DNA from: Picosynechococcus sp. PCC 7002
GTDB lineage: Bacteria; Cyanobacteriota; Cyanobacteriia; Cyanobacteriales; MRBY01
DNA length: 64,000 bases
Reading direction: 5' to 3'
Assembly (NCBI RefSeq): GCF_963860125.1
Contig: NZ_CAWLFA010000001.1
Span: 620,001 to 684,000, forward strand
Position numbers and translations under genes: made by a program. Of the stretch, positions 43,261 to 51,839 are shown piece after piece (within the stretch, counting starts at the first letter, position 1; each line of letters opens with the position of its first letter). Under the pieces are notes generated by a model. It had not been told where the DNA came from and ran no database searches. It was given only the letters and a program-made list of their open reading frames with translations.

Positions 43261-44313
43261 CTAACGATGGCGACGCAAAATTAAGATCACAATAATTGGC
43301 GCACCAAACATCGCTGTCACCGTATTCAAGGGTAACGTTAATTCACTGCCCGGCAATTGCACAATAATATCCGCCAGCAACGCTAGACTAGACCCCAATA
43401 AAGTTACCGCTGGCACCAAAAGCCGATGATCAACCGTTTTCAGTAAACCCCGGCAGAGGTGCGGCACCGCAATCCCCAGGAAAGAAATCGGGCCACAAAA
43501 TGCCGTGACAGATCCCGCCAGGAGAGCAGTGCTGACAATAATGTGACGACGGGTTGCCTTGAGGTTGAGGCCCACGCTTTGGGCATATTGTTTGCCGAGA
43601 AGAAGCGCATTCAAAGGTTTCGCCTGAAAAAAAGCCAGCAGTCCCCCCGCAAAAATTAACACCATAAAAATGGGCAACTGTTCCCGCTGGATTTCCGCGA
43701 AGCTGCCAAATGTCCAACTGAGATACAGGCGCAGCGCTTCCGTGGGGCTAAAGTGCAGCAACAATGTGACGAGGGAATTGCTGACATAGCCGAGCATCAA
43801 CCCCAAAATTAGTAGGGTGCCATTGTGGGGAATTCGACGGGCGATCGCCAAAACGAGCAGCAACACCGCCACCGCCCCTAAACTCGCCGCCATCGCCACA
43901 CTCAAATTTCCAAAAAGACCGCCCATAAAACCCGTTCCCAACAGCACCAGGGCCACCCCCAAACTCGCCCCAGAATTGATGCCCAACACAAAGGGGCCAG
44001 CGAGGGGATTATTAAACAGGGTTTGCATCTGGAGGCCGCTAATCCCCAGGGCTGCCCCGGCAAAGGTGGCGGCGATCGCCCGTGGAAAGCGCAGTTGCCA
44101 AACGATTTCTGCCCACACCGGATTGTCAATGGGTTGACCCAAGGCGATCGCCAAAAGTTGATCCCAGGGAATGGTCGTCGAGCCTAGACTCAAACTGAGG
44201 AAAAATAAAACCCCCCATAATCCCCCCAGCAGGATAAATAACGAGGGCGATCGCCACCGCAGTTCCGGTAGGGACAAACAAGTTAAAGGGGTCGTGGTGT
44301 AGGGAATTTTCAC
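43261..44313 (-). CDS. btuC: Cobalamin ABC transporter permease (FecCD/BtuC family)
   Basis: A 350-residue integral membrane protein with about ten helices. FecCD-family motifs are visible: RFPRAIAATFAGAALGISGLQMQTLFNNPLAGPFVLGINSGASLG, GLMLGYVSNSLVTLLLHF, and GPISFLGIAVPHLCRGLLKTVDHRLLVPA. It moves the corrinoid across the inner membrane. Its start overlaps the btuF stop by 4 bases (44310-44313), so it is the last gene of the btuB-cpdA-btuF-btuC unit. No ATPase (BtuD) gene follows; the next gene is an unrelated DUF4365. Confidence 0.85.
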   Translation of the reverse strand: MKIPYTTTPLTCLSLPELRWRSPSLFILLGGLWGVLFFLSLSLGSTTIPWDQLLAIALGQPIDNPVWAEIVWQLRFPRAIAATFAGAALGISGLQMQTLFNNPLAGPFVLGINSGASLGVALVLLGTGFMGGLFGNLSVAMAASLGAVAVLLLVLAIARRIPHNGTLLILGLMLGYVSNSLVTLLLHFSPTEALRLYLSWTFGSFAEIQREQLPIFMVLIFAGGLLAFFQAKPLNALLLGKQYAQSVGLNLKATRRHIIVSTALLAGSVTAFCGPISFLGIAVPHLCRGLLKTVDHRLLVPAVTLLGSSLALLADIIVQLPGSELTLPLNTVTAMFGAPIIVILILRRHR

Positions 44314-45524
44314 GGGGAATCTTGCAAGTGACGGTAATAATAAAGCTCGTGGTCAGGTAATTGATCCGGGTGGGCGATTTTGATCACATCGGCGAGGATC
44401 ACATCGGGATTGAGGGTGCCTCCTTCCCAAAAATCATTACCTCCCCCAGGCGCAACCCGGTTGTTGGCGGCATAGACTTGCTGGTTTTGTACCGCCTCAA
44501 ACAGTTTATAGCGCGGGTCTTCCTGGAAAATATCGGCGGTGGTTTGCCAGTCAGGATTCACATTCAGCCACAGATCCGCTGTTTTTGCCCGACCTAGAGC
44601 AGCCTCAAAATCTAGAGGTAAGCTCAAGCGGGCCGTTGTCGCATCCCAGGGGTAATTCACGTTTGCATCCCGCAGCAGTTGGGCTACATAGCTTTCGCCC
44701 CCCGGCACATACCAGACCCCCTGGTAAGGCGACCCACTCAGCACCGTCGGCGTGGTTTCTAGATCTTTGACTTGGTTCACGAGGGCTTGGTAACGGTTGG
44801 CGATCGCCCCAAAGGTTTCATTGGCTTCAGCTTCTTCGTTAAAGAGGAGAGCCGTAAACTTGAGCCATTCAGCCCGGCCCAGGGGAGTGGGTTCCAGGTG
44901 GGCCGCGTCTAACACCACCGTTAACCCCAAGGAATCTAAGGCGCTGGTATTGTTCCCCTCGCTGGCATCGAGGCGATAGTTCAAAATCACATCGGGCTGG
45001 AGACTGAGGATCGCTTCCCGGTCTAGCTGGAGATTGCCCACTTCTTTGATTTCACCTGCTTCAATGGCCGCCCGAATTTCAGGACTGTAAATCAATTGGC
45101 GATCGCCGACCCCAATTAAATTTTCTAAATGACCCAAAACATCCAGGTGGGGTAAATAGGTCGTCGAAAGGGCAATCACCCGGTTGACGGGCACTTCAAC
45201 GATGGTCGCCCCTGGATAATCCTCTGGAATCGGTGTGCCACACTGCACAAAAACATAGGTCAAATCCTGCTGGGCCGTTTCCCAGGGTTGCCGCACCGTC
45301 ACCACTTTGTAATGGTCGTGGTATGTCACCTGAAAGCCCCTGGCAAATTCTGGCGTCACCTTATCCGGGAAATAATCCACCGCCGGGTCATAATTTTCGA
45401 CACAGGCCGCCGTCGAAGTTGGGGTTTCTACGGTTTGTTGGGTCGGGCCACAACCCCCTAGCCACAGGGATAAACCCAGGCCCAGCAGAGGAATCGAACG
45501 GTGTGGCAAGAAGGGGAAACGCAT
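44310..45524 (-). CDS. btuF: Cobalamin-binding lipoprotein (BtuF/FecB family)
   Basis: A 404-residue periplasmic substrate-binding protein of the type III fold. The start at 45524 gives MRFPFLPHRSIPLLGLGLSLWLGGC with a clear LGGC lipobox. Family segments include VNRVIALSTTYLPHLDVLGHLENLIGVGD, ILSLQPDVILNYR and VQNQQVYAANNRVAPGGGNDFWEGG. It is longer than E. coli BtuF (about 266), as is common in cyanobacterial forms. Corrinoid specificity is inferred from the riboswitch and btuB upstream; iron-siderophore binding would be the alternative by family alone. It overlaps btuC by 4 bases. Confidence 0.82.
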   Translation of the reverse strand: MRFPFLPHRSIPLLGLGLSLWLGGCGPTQQTVETPTSTAACVENYDPAVDYFPDKVTPEFARGFQVTYHDHYKVVTVRQPWETAQQDLTYVFVQCGTPIPEDYPGATIVEVPVNRVIALSTTYLPHLDVLGHLENLIGVGDRQLIYSPEIRAAIEAGEIKEVGNLQLDREAILSLQPDVILNYRLDASEGNNTSALDSLGLTVVLDAAHLEPTPLGRAEWLKFTALLFNEEAEANETFGAIANRYQALVNQVKDLETTPTVLSGSPYQGVWYVPGGESYVAQLLRDANVNYPWDATTARLSLPLDFEAALGRAKTADLWLNVNPDWQTTADIFQEDPRYKLFEAVQNQQVYAANNRVAPGGGNDFWEGGTLNPDVILADVIKIAHPDQLPDHELYYYRHLQDSP

Positions 45525-45535
45525 CGTTTTTTCTC

Positions 45536-46303
45536 CTACGCAAACCACGGAATGCGTTGGACTTTTGTCTGGAAGCGACCATCATCATGGAGTTCAAACA
45601 GACGGAAACCTGGTTGTTCCCACAGTTGGCGATCGCCTTCGATGGGTTCCTGATCCGGGGGCGTCACTTGGGTACAAGTTGATGGCGTACCAAAGCAAGG
45701 AATTCCCCCTTGGGTGACGCTGTATTCCAGGTGGACGTGACCAAAGAAAACCGTTTTTACCTGGGGATGATGTTGCACAATCTGCCAAAACTCGGCGCGG
45801 TTGGTCATATCGATTTGATCGAGCCAATCAACCCCCGCTGGCACCACATGGTGATGGATGGCGATCGCCACCGGAGAATTTTGATGATGTTCTAACCTTT
45901 CAGCGAGCCAGGCCAGTTGCGCCGTATCTAAAAAACCCTCGCCATATTCTGGGTTCTCAAGAAACGAATCCAACAGCAACAGTTTCCAGTTCCCCAAAGC
46001 AACGTTCTTGTCTGGCGAAAGATAATCTCCCTGCAAAATCCCGGCCATCAGTTCTGGATCGTCGTGGTTCCCTGGCAGCCAATAGCTGGGAATCTGGGTC
46101 GCTTCGACCAAATCCCGTAGCCTTTCGTAGGAGATCGCCTCACCGTGGTGGGCCAAATCCCCGGTCAAAATCAGCCGATCTGGTTTAAACTGTTGCACCG
46201 CCGCTAAGACTGCTTGAAAAGAGGCATCGGTTTTCACGCCGCGCATTTCGGCCTCTGGGTGATCGAGGAGGTGGGTATCAGTAATCTGGGCAATGAGAAC
46301 CAT
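45536..46303 (-). CDS. cpdA: CpdA-type metallophosphoesterase in the cobalamin operon
   Basis: A 255-residue class III phosphodiesterase-like protein. All metal-binding blocks are present: DTH (ITDTHLL), GD (LTGDLAHHGEA), GNHD (LPGNHDDPEL), HHH in the middle and GHVH near the C-terminus. CpdA/Icc enzymes hydrolyse 3',5'-cyclic AMP, though several family members act on other phosphoesters. It stands between btuB and btuF in the same transcription unit, which suggests a job linked to corrinoid uptake, for example trimming a nucleotide-loop phosphate. That link is inference. Confidence 0.85.
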   Translation of the reverse strand: MVLIAQITDTHLLDHPEAEMRGVKTDASFQAVLAAVQQFKPDRLILTGDLAHHGEAISYERLRDLVEATQIPSYWLPGNHDDPELMAGILQGDYLSPDKNVALGNWKLLLLDSFLENPEYGEGFLDTAQLAWLAERLEHHQNSPVAIAIHHHVVPAGVDWLDQIDMTNRAEFWQIVQHHPQVKTVFFGHVHLEYSVTQGGIPCFGTPSTCTQVTPPDQEPIEGDRQLWEQPGFRLFELHDDGRFQTKVQRIPWFA

Positions 46304-46342
46304 GGAAAATCGTGGGAACAATAGGGGACGAAACGGAGCAAT

Positions 46343-48313
46343 TTAACGGAATTGGGCATTGACACCGATCTGGAACCTGCGCCCCACTCCAGGGTAAGCG
46401 GGGAATGTTTCAAAATCCGCATCAAACAAATTTTCGACACTCGCCGTTAAATTTACGGTATCACTGATGGGATAGCGCGCCCGCAGATCCAAGTTTGTGT
46501 AGCCTGCCAAGGATTCAGTATTGGCATTATTCGTCAGGCGATCACCCACCCGTTTCAGGAAAATTCCGGCATAAATTCCCTGGGGATTTTCGTAGGCAAG
46601 ACCCACATTGAAATAATCTGTCCCCGCAAAGGCGACCTCATTACCAACCACCGTCGGATCAGCATCGGCAAGAATTTCTGAGTTGTTCCAAGTGTAATTA
46701 GCAAAGGCAGAAAGAGATCGGGACAATTGCAACGTCACCTCTGCTTCTAAACCTTGATTGCGGGCTTTCCGGACATTTTGGGGAGTGAATGTCCCAAGAT
46801 CAAAGACGATGGCATCATCGAGGGTGTTATTAAAATAGGTCAGCCGCACCAAAGCACGATCCGAAAAACGGTGGTCAACACCCAGATCAAAACTATTCCC
46901 CAGTTCCGGCACTAAATCAGGATTGCTAAACCCCGGAAAATAGAGATCCACGGCAGTTGGCACCCGGAAATTACGGGCATAGTTCCCCCGAATTCGGGTG
47001 GAGTCTCCCACTTGCCAGGCAAACCCTGCACTGGGTGATGTGACGGAACCATCGGCCAAACTATTAAAGTCCTGGCGCACGCCCAGATTTAAAGTCAGTT
47101 CCGGGGTAATATCCAGGCCATAGCGGGCAAAAATGGCCCCTTGACTGAGGTTTTCGTCGTAACTAAAGCCAAATACGCCAGGATCCTCTGCTTTTGCAGT
47201 CAAATAGCGGTAATCAAAACCATAGGTGAGATTTTGGGTTTCATTTAGTTGCCAATTGTGCTGAATCTGGGCACCAAAAGAATTGTTTTCATAGCGGGCA
47301 TCGGTTGTCCCAAATTGATTCTCATCAAAGAAACGAAAATCATTCAGATCTGCAAATAATCTTGTCGTCAGCAGAGAATCATCGCTATTCCCCAGGCGAG
47401 ACTCCAAATCCAGAGAAAGTAACCAATTATTGTCGTATTGGGTTGCATTTGGACTTGGGGAAGAAACACTGCTCGGAATTTCTAAATCCTTACTGCTGTA
47501 GATGCCGTTGAAGCGCAACCGGTGGCGATCGCCTAACTGATTAACCACCTGGAGATTCACGTTTTGGATATTCGTCGCCGCATTATCCCGGACACCCGAC
47601 AAACCCCGTGCTGCAATGTCATAGTCAAAATCATTTTCTGCGGCGGTGCGGTCATAGGCCAGTCGCACTGCCTGGGTTTCCGCACCAAAACTCACCCCAA
47701 CATTTTGGCGATTGTAGCCAAAGCTCCCCAGATCGACCCCGATCTCTACTGCAACTGGTTGGTTAAATCCGGGTTGGCGCGTCACAATATTAATCACGCC
47801 GCCGATGGCATTGGAACCAAACAACACCGAACTGCCCCCAGGGATTAATTCAATGCGTTCGACATTATCGGTAGTCAAATTAGACAGATCAAAGTTCCCT
47901 GAATCGAAACGATTCAGCGGTCTGCCATCGAGCAAAATTAATGTTTGGGAAGAACTATTGGCCCCCCGAAAAATTTGCGAACTTTGGGCACCGAGGCGAG
48001 ATCCAGCCGTGCTATCAATAAAAATCCCAGGGAAATATTTCAAGGCTTCGTTGACGGTGCGATACCCTTGGGCTTCAATTTGCTCCCGGTTAATCACATA
48101 GGCCGCACGGGTCGCATCTTGAACCGTTTCTTCCTGGCGTGACGGAGCATATACAGGTTGATTTAATAGCTGGTCAATGACCGTTAGTTCAAAATCAACG
48201 GTCTCTTGTTCATCATCTAGATCGTTTTCTTCTTGAGCAAAAACAGCGGTACTACTACAGAGAAAACAAACAATCGTAAAACAAATCGTCTGGGTCGTAA
48301 AAAATGACGTCAT
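46343..48313 (-). CDS. btuB: TonB-dependent outer-membrane receptor, BtuB-like
   Basis: A 656-residue outer-membrane protein. A signal peptide (cleavage after AVFA, about residue 26) precedes a plug domain (about residues 55-165: EETVQDATRAAYVINREQIEAQGYRTVNEALKYFPGIFI, ERIELIPGGSSVLFGSNAIGGVINIVT) and a 22-stranded barrel ending in the aromatic C-terminal residue F-R of the ROMP type (RRFQIGVNAQFR). It imports vitamin B12 with TonB energy. Control by the cobalamin riboswitch upstream supports the substrate. Confidence 0.9.
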   Translation of the reverse strand: MTSFFTTQTICFTIVCFLCSSTAVFAQEENDLDDEQETVDFELTVIDQLLNQPVYAPSRQEETVQDATRAAYVINREQIEAQGYRTVNEALKYFPGIFIDSTAGSRLGAQSSQIFRGANSSSQTLILLDGRPLNRFDSGNFDLSNLTTDNVERIELIPGGSSVLFGSNAIGGVINIVTRQPGFNQPVAVEIGVDLGSFGYNRQNVGVSFGAETQAVRLAYDRTAAENDFDYDIAARGLSGVRDNAATNIQNVNLQVVNQLGDRHRLRFNGIYSSKDLEIPSSVSSPSPNATQYDNNWLLSLDLESRLGNSDDSLLTTRLFADLNDFRFFDENQFGTTDARYENNSFGAQIQHNWQLNETQNLTYGFDYRYLTAKAEDPGVFGFSYDENLSQGAIFARYGLDITPELTLNLGVRQDFNSLADGSVTSPSAGFAWQVGDSTRIRGNYARNFRVPTAVDLYFPGFSNPDLVPELGNSFDLGVDHRFSDRALVRLTYFNNTLDDAIVFDLGTFTPQNVRKARNQGLEAEVTLQLSRSLSAFANYTWNNSEILADADPTVVGNEVAFAGTDYFNVGLAYENPQGIYAGIFLKRVGDRLTNNANTESLAGYTNLDLRARYPISDTVNLTASVENLFDADFETFPAYPGVGRRFQIGVNAQFR

Positions 48314-48549
48314 CTAAGAATATTTTGGGCTAATTTTTAATGTAATGAAGGCAGAATTCATGGAGCAATGGCAAGACTTTTGAGTCATAAAAAGCCTTGG
48401 TCAATAACCTTAAGAAAAGCAAAGCAGTTGAGCGATCAAAATATCGTCGATTTTTTCTGGTTTGCCAAAATCAATGCATTTCTCAACCTCATTGAATGAG
48501 GCTAATGCTGATGGAATAACGGGTTAAAGCAATGTTTAAGACAAACTCG
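48314..48549 (-). other. Distal part of the btuB leader
   Basis: 236 bases between the small leader ORF and btuB. It contains a short perfect hairpin (CCTCATT/AATGAGG near 48490-48505) without a T-run. No gene is seen. With the leader ORF and riboswitch it makes an unusually long 5' leader of about 500 nt. Confidence 0.4.
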
Positions 48550-48648
48550 CTAACGAGACTGGGTTTGCTGATTGCGGCGATATTGCAGTCTCAGAAGATA
48601 GAAATTATGGGCAGCAGAAAAAGATTGAGTGCTAAAAGAAAACATCAT
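48550..48648 (-). CDS. Candidate 32-residue leader peptide between riboswitch and btuB
   Basis: On minus an ATG-ATG pair opens a frame of 32 codons (MMFSFSTQSFSAAHNFYLLR... ending TQSR-stop), preceded by GCGAGGTACGG, a good ribosome-binding site at normal spacing. It lies 42 bases downstream of the riboswitch aptamer and 236 upstream of btuB. The peptide is rich in Phe, Ser, Gln and Arg and has no membrane helix. I do not recognise it. It could be a translated leader whose ribosome-binding site is the riboswitch output, or chance. Confidence 0.4.
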   Translation of the reverse strand: MMFSFSTQSFSAAHNFYLLRLQYRRNQQTQSR

Positions 48649-48689
48649 CCGTACCTCGCAGATGGGTAATTACTAAAACGTTTATGCTT

Positions 48690-48812
48690 GGCTCGGCGGG
48701 CATTCTGACTTAGAAATTGCTGAAAATTTCCTTACAGCTGCGGGACAGCGACGGATTTGCACCGTTCTTTCCCCATTGCTTTTATCGGCTGATCCCCGAT
48801 AAAACCGAACAG
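48690..48812 (-). promoter_or_regulatory. Cobalamin riboswitch
   Basis: Read on minus, the segment contains GGTGCAAATCCGTCGCTGTC, then CCGCAGCTGTAAGG, and the B12 box AAGTCAGAATGCCCGCC, the conserved core of the cobalamin (AdoCbl-type) aptamer, with a preceding P1/P2 region starting GGTTTTATCGGGGATCAGCCG. Cobalamin binding should reduce expression of the downstream btuB-cpdA-btuF-btuC genes. The aptamer begins just after a consensus promoter. Confidence 0.95.
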
Positions 48813-48818
48813 AGTCTA

Positions 48819-48824
48819 ATTATA
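48819..48824 (-). promoter_or_regulatory. -10 element of the btuB riboswitch promoter
   Basis: On minus the sequence is TATAAT, placing transcription start near 48812, directly at the 5' end of the cobalamin aptamer. The -35 region is not obvious. Confidence 0.6.
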
Positions 48825-48892
48825 TAGCAGGCGATCGCCCCCAATGTAAATAGATTTATGAAGTCCCCTTGAGCCTTGGGAGAAAAGCACCT

Positions 48893-50047
48893 TTAGGGAT
48901 TAAGCAGGGCCGTAATGTGGGGGATAATCTGGGCGTGGTTGGTCAATAAATAATCCAGGCGATCGCTAATCAGCGACAAAATTAAATCCTCGTAGGTCAT
49001 TCCCTCTTCTGATAGTCCCTGGGCAACCAAGCTGGTGACGTTGGCAGCGGGCCGCTTAAGATCGGGTTTGGGATTAGCCTCTAAAATTTGGATATTTCCC
49101 ATCGCATCCATCCGGGCATCGATACGAATTAAGGCATTTAAACTAAATTCCCAGTAGACTTGTTGGGCGAGTTTTGCTAGCTTTTTTTTGGCTGGGTCAC
49201 TGTCATCTAAAAAGCGAATTCTTTGGCCTGTAATTGCCTTTTTATCCATCGAGGTAAAAATCTTTTCATCGGCTTCTAAAAGACGCTCTAAAATCGAAAA
49301 CGTAAAGGGAGATTCTAATTTTTCAAACTGCCCTTGACGATGGCGCACATAGCCACACACAGAGACACAAAATTCGCGCCCGGTTAAGAAGGGTTCAATC
49401 AAAGCGGTGTTGTGGGTTTGCTGATGTATGTTGGCGATCGCCTCACCGAGATCCTGGGGCTGATCCACAAAATGAATGTTCAAAGAGGCACGACCAGACA
49501 CGGGTTTAACCAGAAAACTGCCCTGGTAATCGCCAAAAGTCTGCTGGAAACGAGCGTTGTCCTTGGCAGTAAATTTCCCCTGGGCTGGATGCCAAATCAT
49601 GAACGGCGCAGTGGGAAAACCGAGCCCTTGCAGTTCCCGTTTAAAGCTGTGTTTATTATCTAAAATCGAGCTATTTAAAGGGTTATGGCCGATATAGGGT
49701 ACTCCCAACATTTCTAAAATTGCCGGGGTGTGGCAGACGGGATTGTAACCCTGCACCCCACCAGTATTCAGCCAAGCCAGATGAATTTGATGTTTCCGGA
49801 GGCGATCGCCTAATGTCGCATCATCGGGCAACACAAACACGTGCTGAAACCCTAAATCTTCGAGGGCCGCGGCAATGTCATGGGCTACCACTTCGTAGGT
49901 TTTGGTGGAGCGGGGATTGTGGGTTTGGTAGATCACAGCCCCCTGCGCTGCTTTGTCACCCCCATGAATTACAGCAATTCTTAACTTTTTCCGGAGAATT
50001 TCAAGGTAGTTTGGTAGTTGACTGAAATCGTAAACAAATCCCATCAT
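48893..50047 (-). CDS. D-Ala-D-Ala ligase-like ATP-grasp protein
   Basis: A 384-residue ATP-grasp ligase. The N-terminal domain has RIAVIHGGD and the IGHNPLNSSILDNKHSFKREL segment typical of D-Ala ligases; the ATP-grasp core has FLVKPVSGRASLNIHFV and IEPFLTGREFCVSV. At the metal-binding end it reads ILEANPKPDLKR where canonical Ddl has an EVNTLPG-type sequence, so it is a paralogue with probably a different acceptor amino acid or peptide. No biosynthetic partner genes are adjacent. It could make a small dipeptide or ligate an amino acid to another carrier. Confidence 0.75.
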   Translation of the reverse strand: MMGFVYDFSQLPNYLEILRKKLRIAVIHGGDKAAQGAVIYQTHNPRSTKTYEVVAHDIAAALEDLGFQHVFVLPDDATLGDRLRKHQIHLAWLNTGGVQGYNPVCHTPAILEMLGVPYIGHNPLNSSILDNKHSFKRELQGLGFPTAPFMIWHPAQGKFTAKDNARFQQTFGDYQGSFLVKPVSGRASLNIHFVDQPQDLGEAIANIHQQTHNTALIEPFLTGREFCVSVCGYVRHRQGQFEKLESPFTFSILERLLEADEKIFTSMDKKAITGQRIRFLDDSDPAKKKLAKLAQQVYWEFSLNALIRIDARMDAMGNIQILEANPKPDLKRPAANVTSLVAQGLSEEGMTYEDLILSLISDRLDYLLTNHAQIIPHITALLNP

Positions 50048-50171
50048 TAACGTGACTTTCCCACAATTCTGAGCAGTTTTGTTATTTTAGAGGATCCCTG
50101 AGAAAGATATGGCAGGCAGAAAAAAAGAGATTGAGTCTTTAAAAGTACTAAAATCTCTAAACAAAAAAATC

Positions 50172-50460
50172 ATGTCTGCATCCTATCCGACAGACCTCAC
50201 CAATGACCAATGGTCTCTCATCAAACCCCTACTTCCCCCAGTTCAATCTAGCAAGCTCCTGTCCCACTGACCTGCGCCAGGTTGTTCATACACGCTTTTA
50301 TCTCCTCTACGGGTAGTATTATCTAGCGCTTACTGCCCCGTAATTTTCCCCAATAGAAAACCGTCTCCTCCTACGCCCACTAATGGTGTGACGACACGAC
50401 CCTCGAACCCATTAAACAAACTCCCCACCAATGGAAGTGCCGCACAGGTCACGAGCACCC
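50172..50460 (+). pseudogene. Remnant of an IS5-family transposase
   Basis: From 50172 the frame reads MSASYPTDLTNDQWSLIKPLLPP, the diagnostic N-terminus of IS5-group (DUF4096) transposases, and stops at 50270. A neighbouring frame continues DLRQVVHTRFYLLYG, and further on LPRNFPQ-stop-KTVSSYAH-stop-WCDDTTLEPI is legible with several stops and frame changes. No DDE catalytic core and no clear terminal inverted repeats are left. It is an old, inactive insertion. Confidence 0.8.
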
Positions 50461-51016
50461 TCCTCACCCAGCTATGGAGTGGTCAATGCTCAATCGATGG
50501 ATACAGCCACAATGATTCATCAGGAGATCAGCTACCAAGGCGATGAATTGCGGTGCTTGACATAATTTTCAAAAGATTGGCTGCGTCAATTTGTTTCCAT
50601 TTCGATAACGATCTTAATAGTACTTATGCTTACCGCTTCATCCCTGGCAAAAGATCCAAAGAGACCAATATTTAAGTCAATAAAACCTCCGGGAATTAGG
50701 CTTATATTTTCCTAATCAAACAAGAATTATTTCTTTATTTGTCAATGATATTTGTGAGATTGTCTGAGTTATGAATCGTTATATGATTTTTGTTTTCTTA
50801 TTGTAATTGGCAACTAAAAATAGAGAAAAATCATACTTTCTTAAATGGCGAATGCACTATTGTCCATAGACCCTTAGGGGGATTGTGGTGAAAACTTAAG
50901 AAAAATAAACCTTACTTTAAAAAAAGCAACTTTCCCGAAACTTTGCCTGGTCTAGTCTATAGTTTTTATAAACTTAATTCTTTTCATTTTCTAAAGTCAA
51001 TACTTACTATAAAAAA
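50461..51016. other. AT-rich region upstream of cpcL
   Basis: No gene is visible. The left part may still belong to the decayed transposase. The right part must hold the cpcL promoter; TATAGT at 50958-50963 is a candidate -10, giving a start about 47 bases before the ATG. No convincing -35, NtcA or HLR1 site is seen. Confidence 0.4.
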
Positions 51017-51745
51017 ATGACTATACCTCTATTGACCTACGAACCAAGCTCTCAGAATCAACGGGTACAAGATTTTTTTATCGGCAGTGAAGAAAGTCCC
51101 AAGCAATTTAGCGTGGAATCGGCTTTTGCAAAAACAGATTTTGAGACCTTAATCCAGGCGGCCTATCGTCAAATTTTCAATGAGCAGCAGATGCTTGAAC
51201 AAAATCGCCTGAAAGTTCAAGAATCTAAGCTGAAATCAGGTTTTATTACCGTTCAAGACTTTATCCGGGCGTTGTTATTGTCTGAGTCTTTTCGGCAACG
51301 GAACTATGACGTGAACAATAACTATCGCTTTGTGCGGATGTGCGTGCAGCGGGTACTGGGCCGGGATGTTTATGGTCAGAAAGAGGTTCTTTCTTGGTCA
51401 ATTTTGTTGGCGACCCAGGGCTTAAATGGCTTTGTGAATGCTCTCTTAAACTCTGAGGAATATCTCGACAATTTTGGCTTAGATACTGTTCCTTATCAGC
51501 GGCGACGCATCTTACCCCAACGCACAGAAGGAAATTTACCCTTTGCACGGATGCCCCGTTATGACGCTGATTATCGTCAACAATTAGAAGATCTGGGCTA
51601 TTTCCAAGAACGGGATGAAACGCCATGGGTTGCTCCTACTTGGGTCAGTGTAATTGGGAAAACGGTTACCATTGCTGGAGCTGGCACCTTGATTTTAGGG
51701 GCGATCGCCGTTGCTTTGGCCGCTTTTGAAATCATTAAGCTGTAG
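51017..51745 (+). CDS. cpcL: Phycobilisome rod linker CpcL (CpcG2-type) with membrane anchor
   Basis: A 242-residue linker. The N-terminal pfam00427 linker domain (about residues 18-165: FETLIQAAYRQIFNEQQMLEQNRLKVQESKLKSGFITVQDFIRALLLSESF, FVRMCVQRVLGRDVYGQKEVLSWSI) is followed by a Pro/Arg-rich segment and a hydrophobic C-terminal helix (about 213-240). CpcG proteins of the core-attached type lack this helix; CpcL uses it to anchor phycocyanin rods in the thylakoid and to pass energy to photosystem I. No other phycobilisome genes are adjacent. Confidence 0.92.
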   Translation: MTIPLLTYEPSSQNQRVQDFFIGSEESPKQFSVESAFAKTDFETLIQAAYRQIFNEQQMLEQNRLKVQESKLKSGFITVQDFIRALLLSESFRQRNYDVNNNYRFVRMCVQRVLGRDVYGQKEVLSWSILLATQGLNGFVNALLNSEEYLDNFGLDTVPYQRRRILPQRTEGNLPFARMPRYDADYRQQLEDLGYFQERDETPWVAPTWVSVIGKTVTIAGAGTLILGAIAVALAAFEIIKL

Positions 51746-51839
51746 GCCTATGGCTCGATTGAGGGCAAGACTTCAATTCCTTGCACAATACATAAATTTC
51801 AACCTCAAGACCGAACAGGAGCAGATCTTGGGGTTTGGT

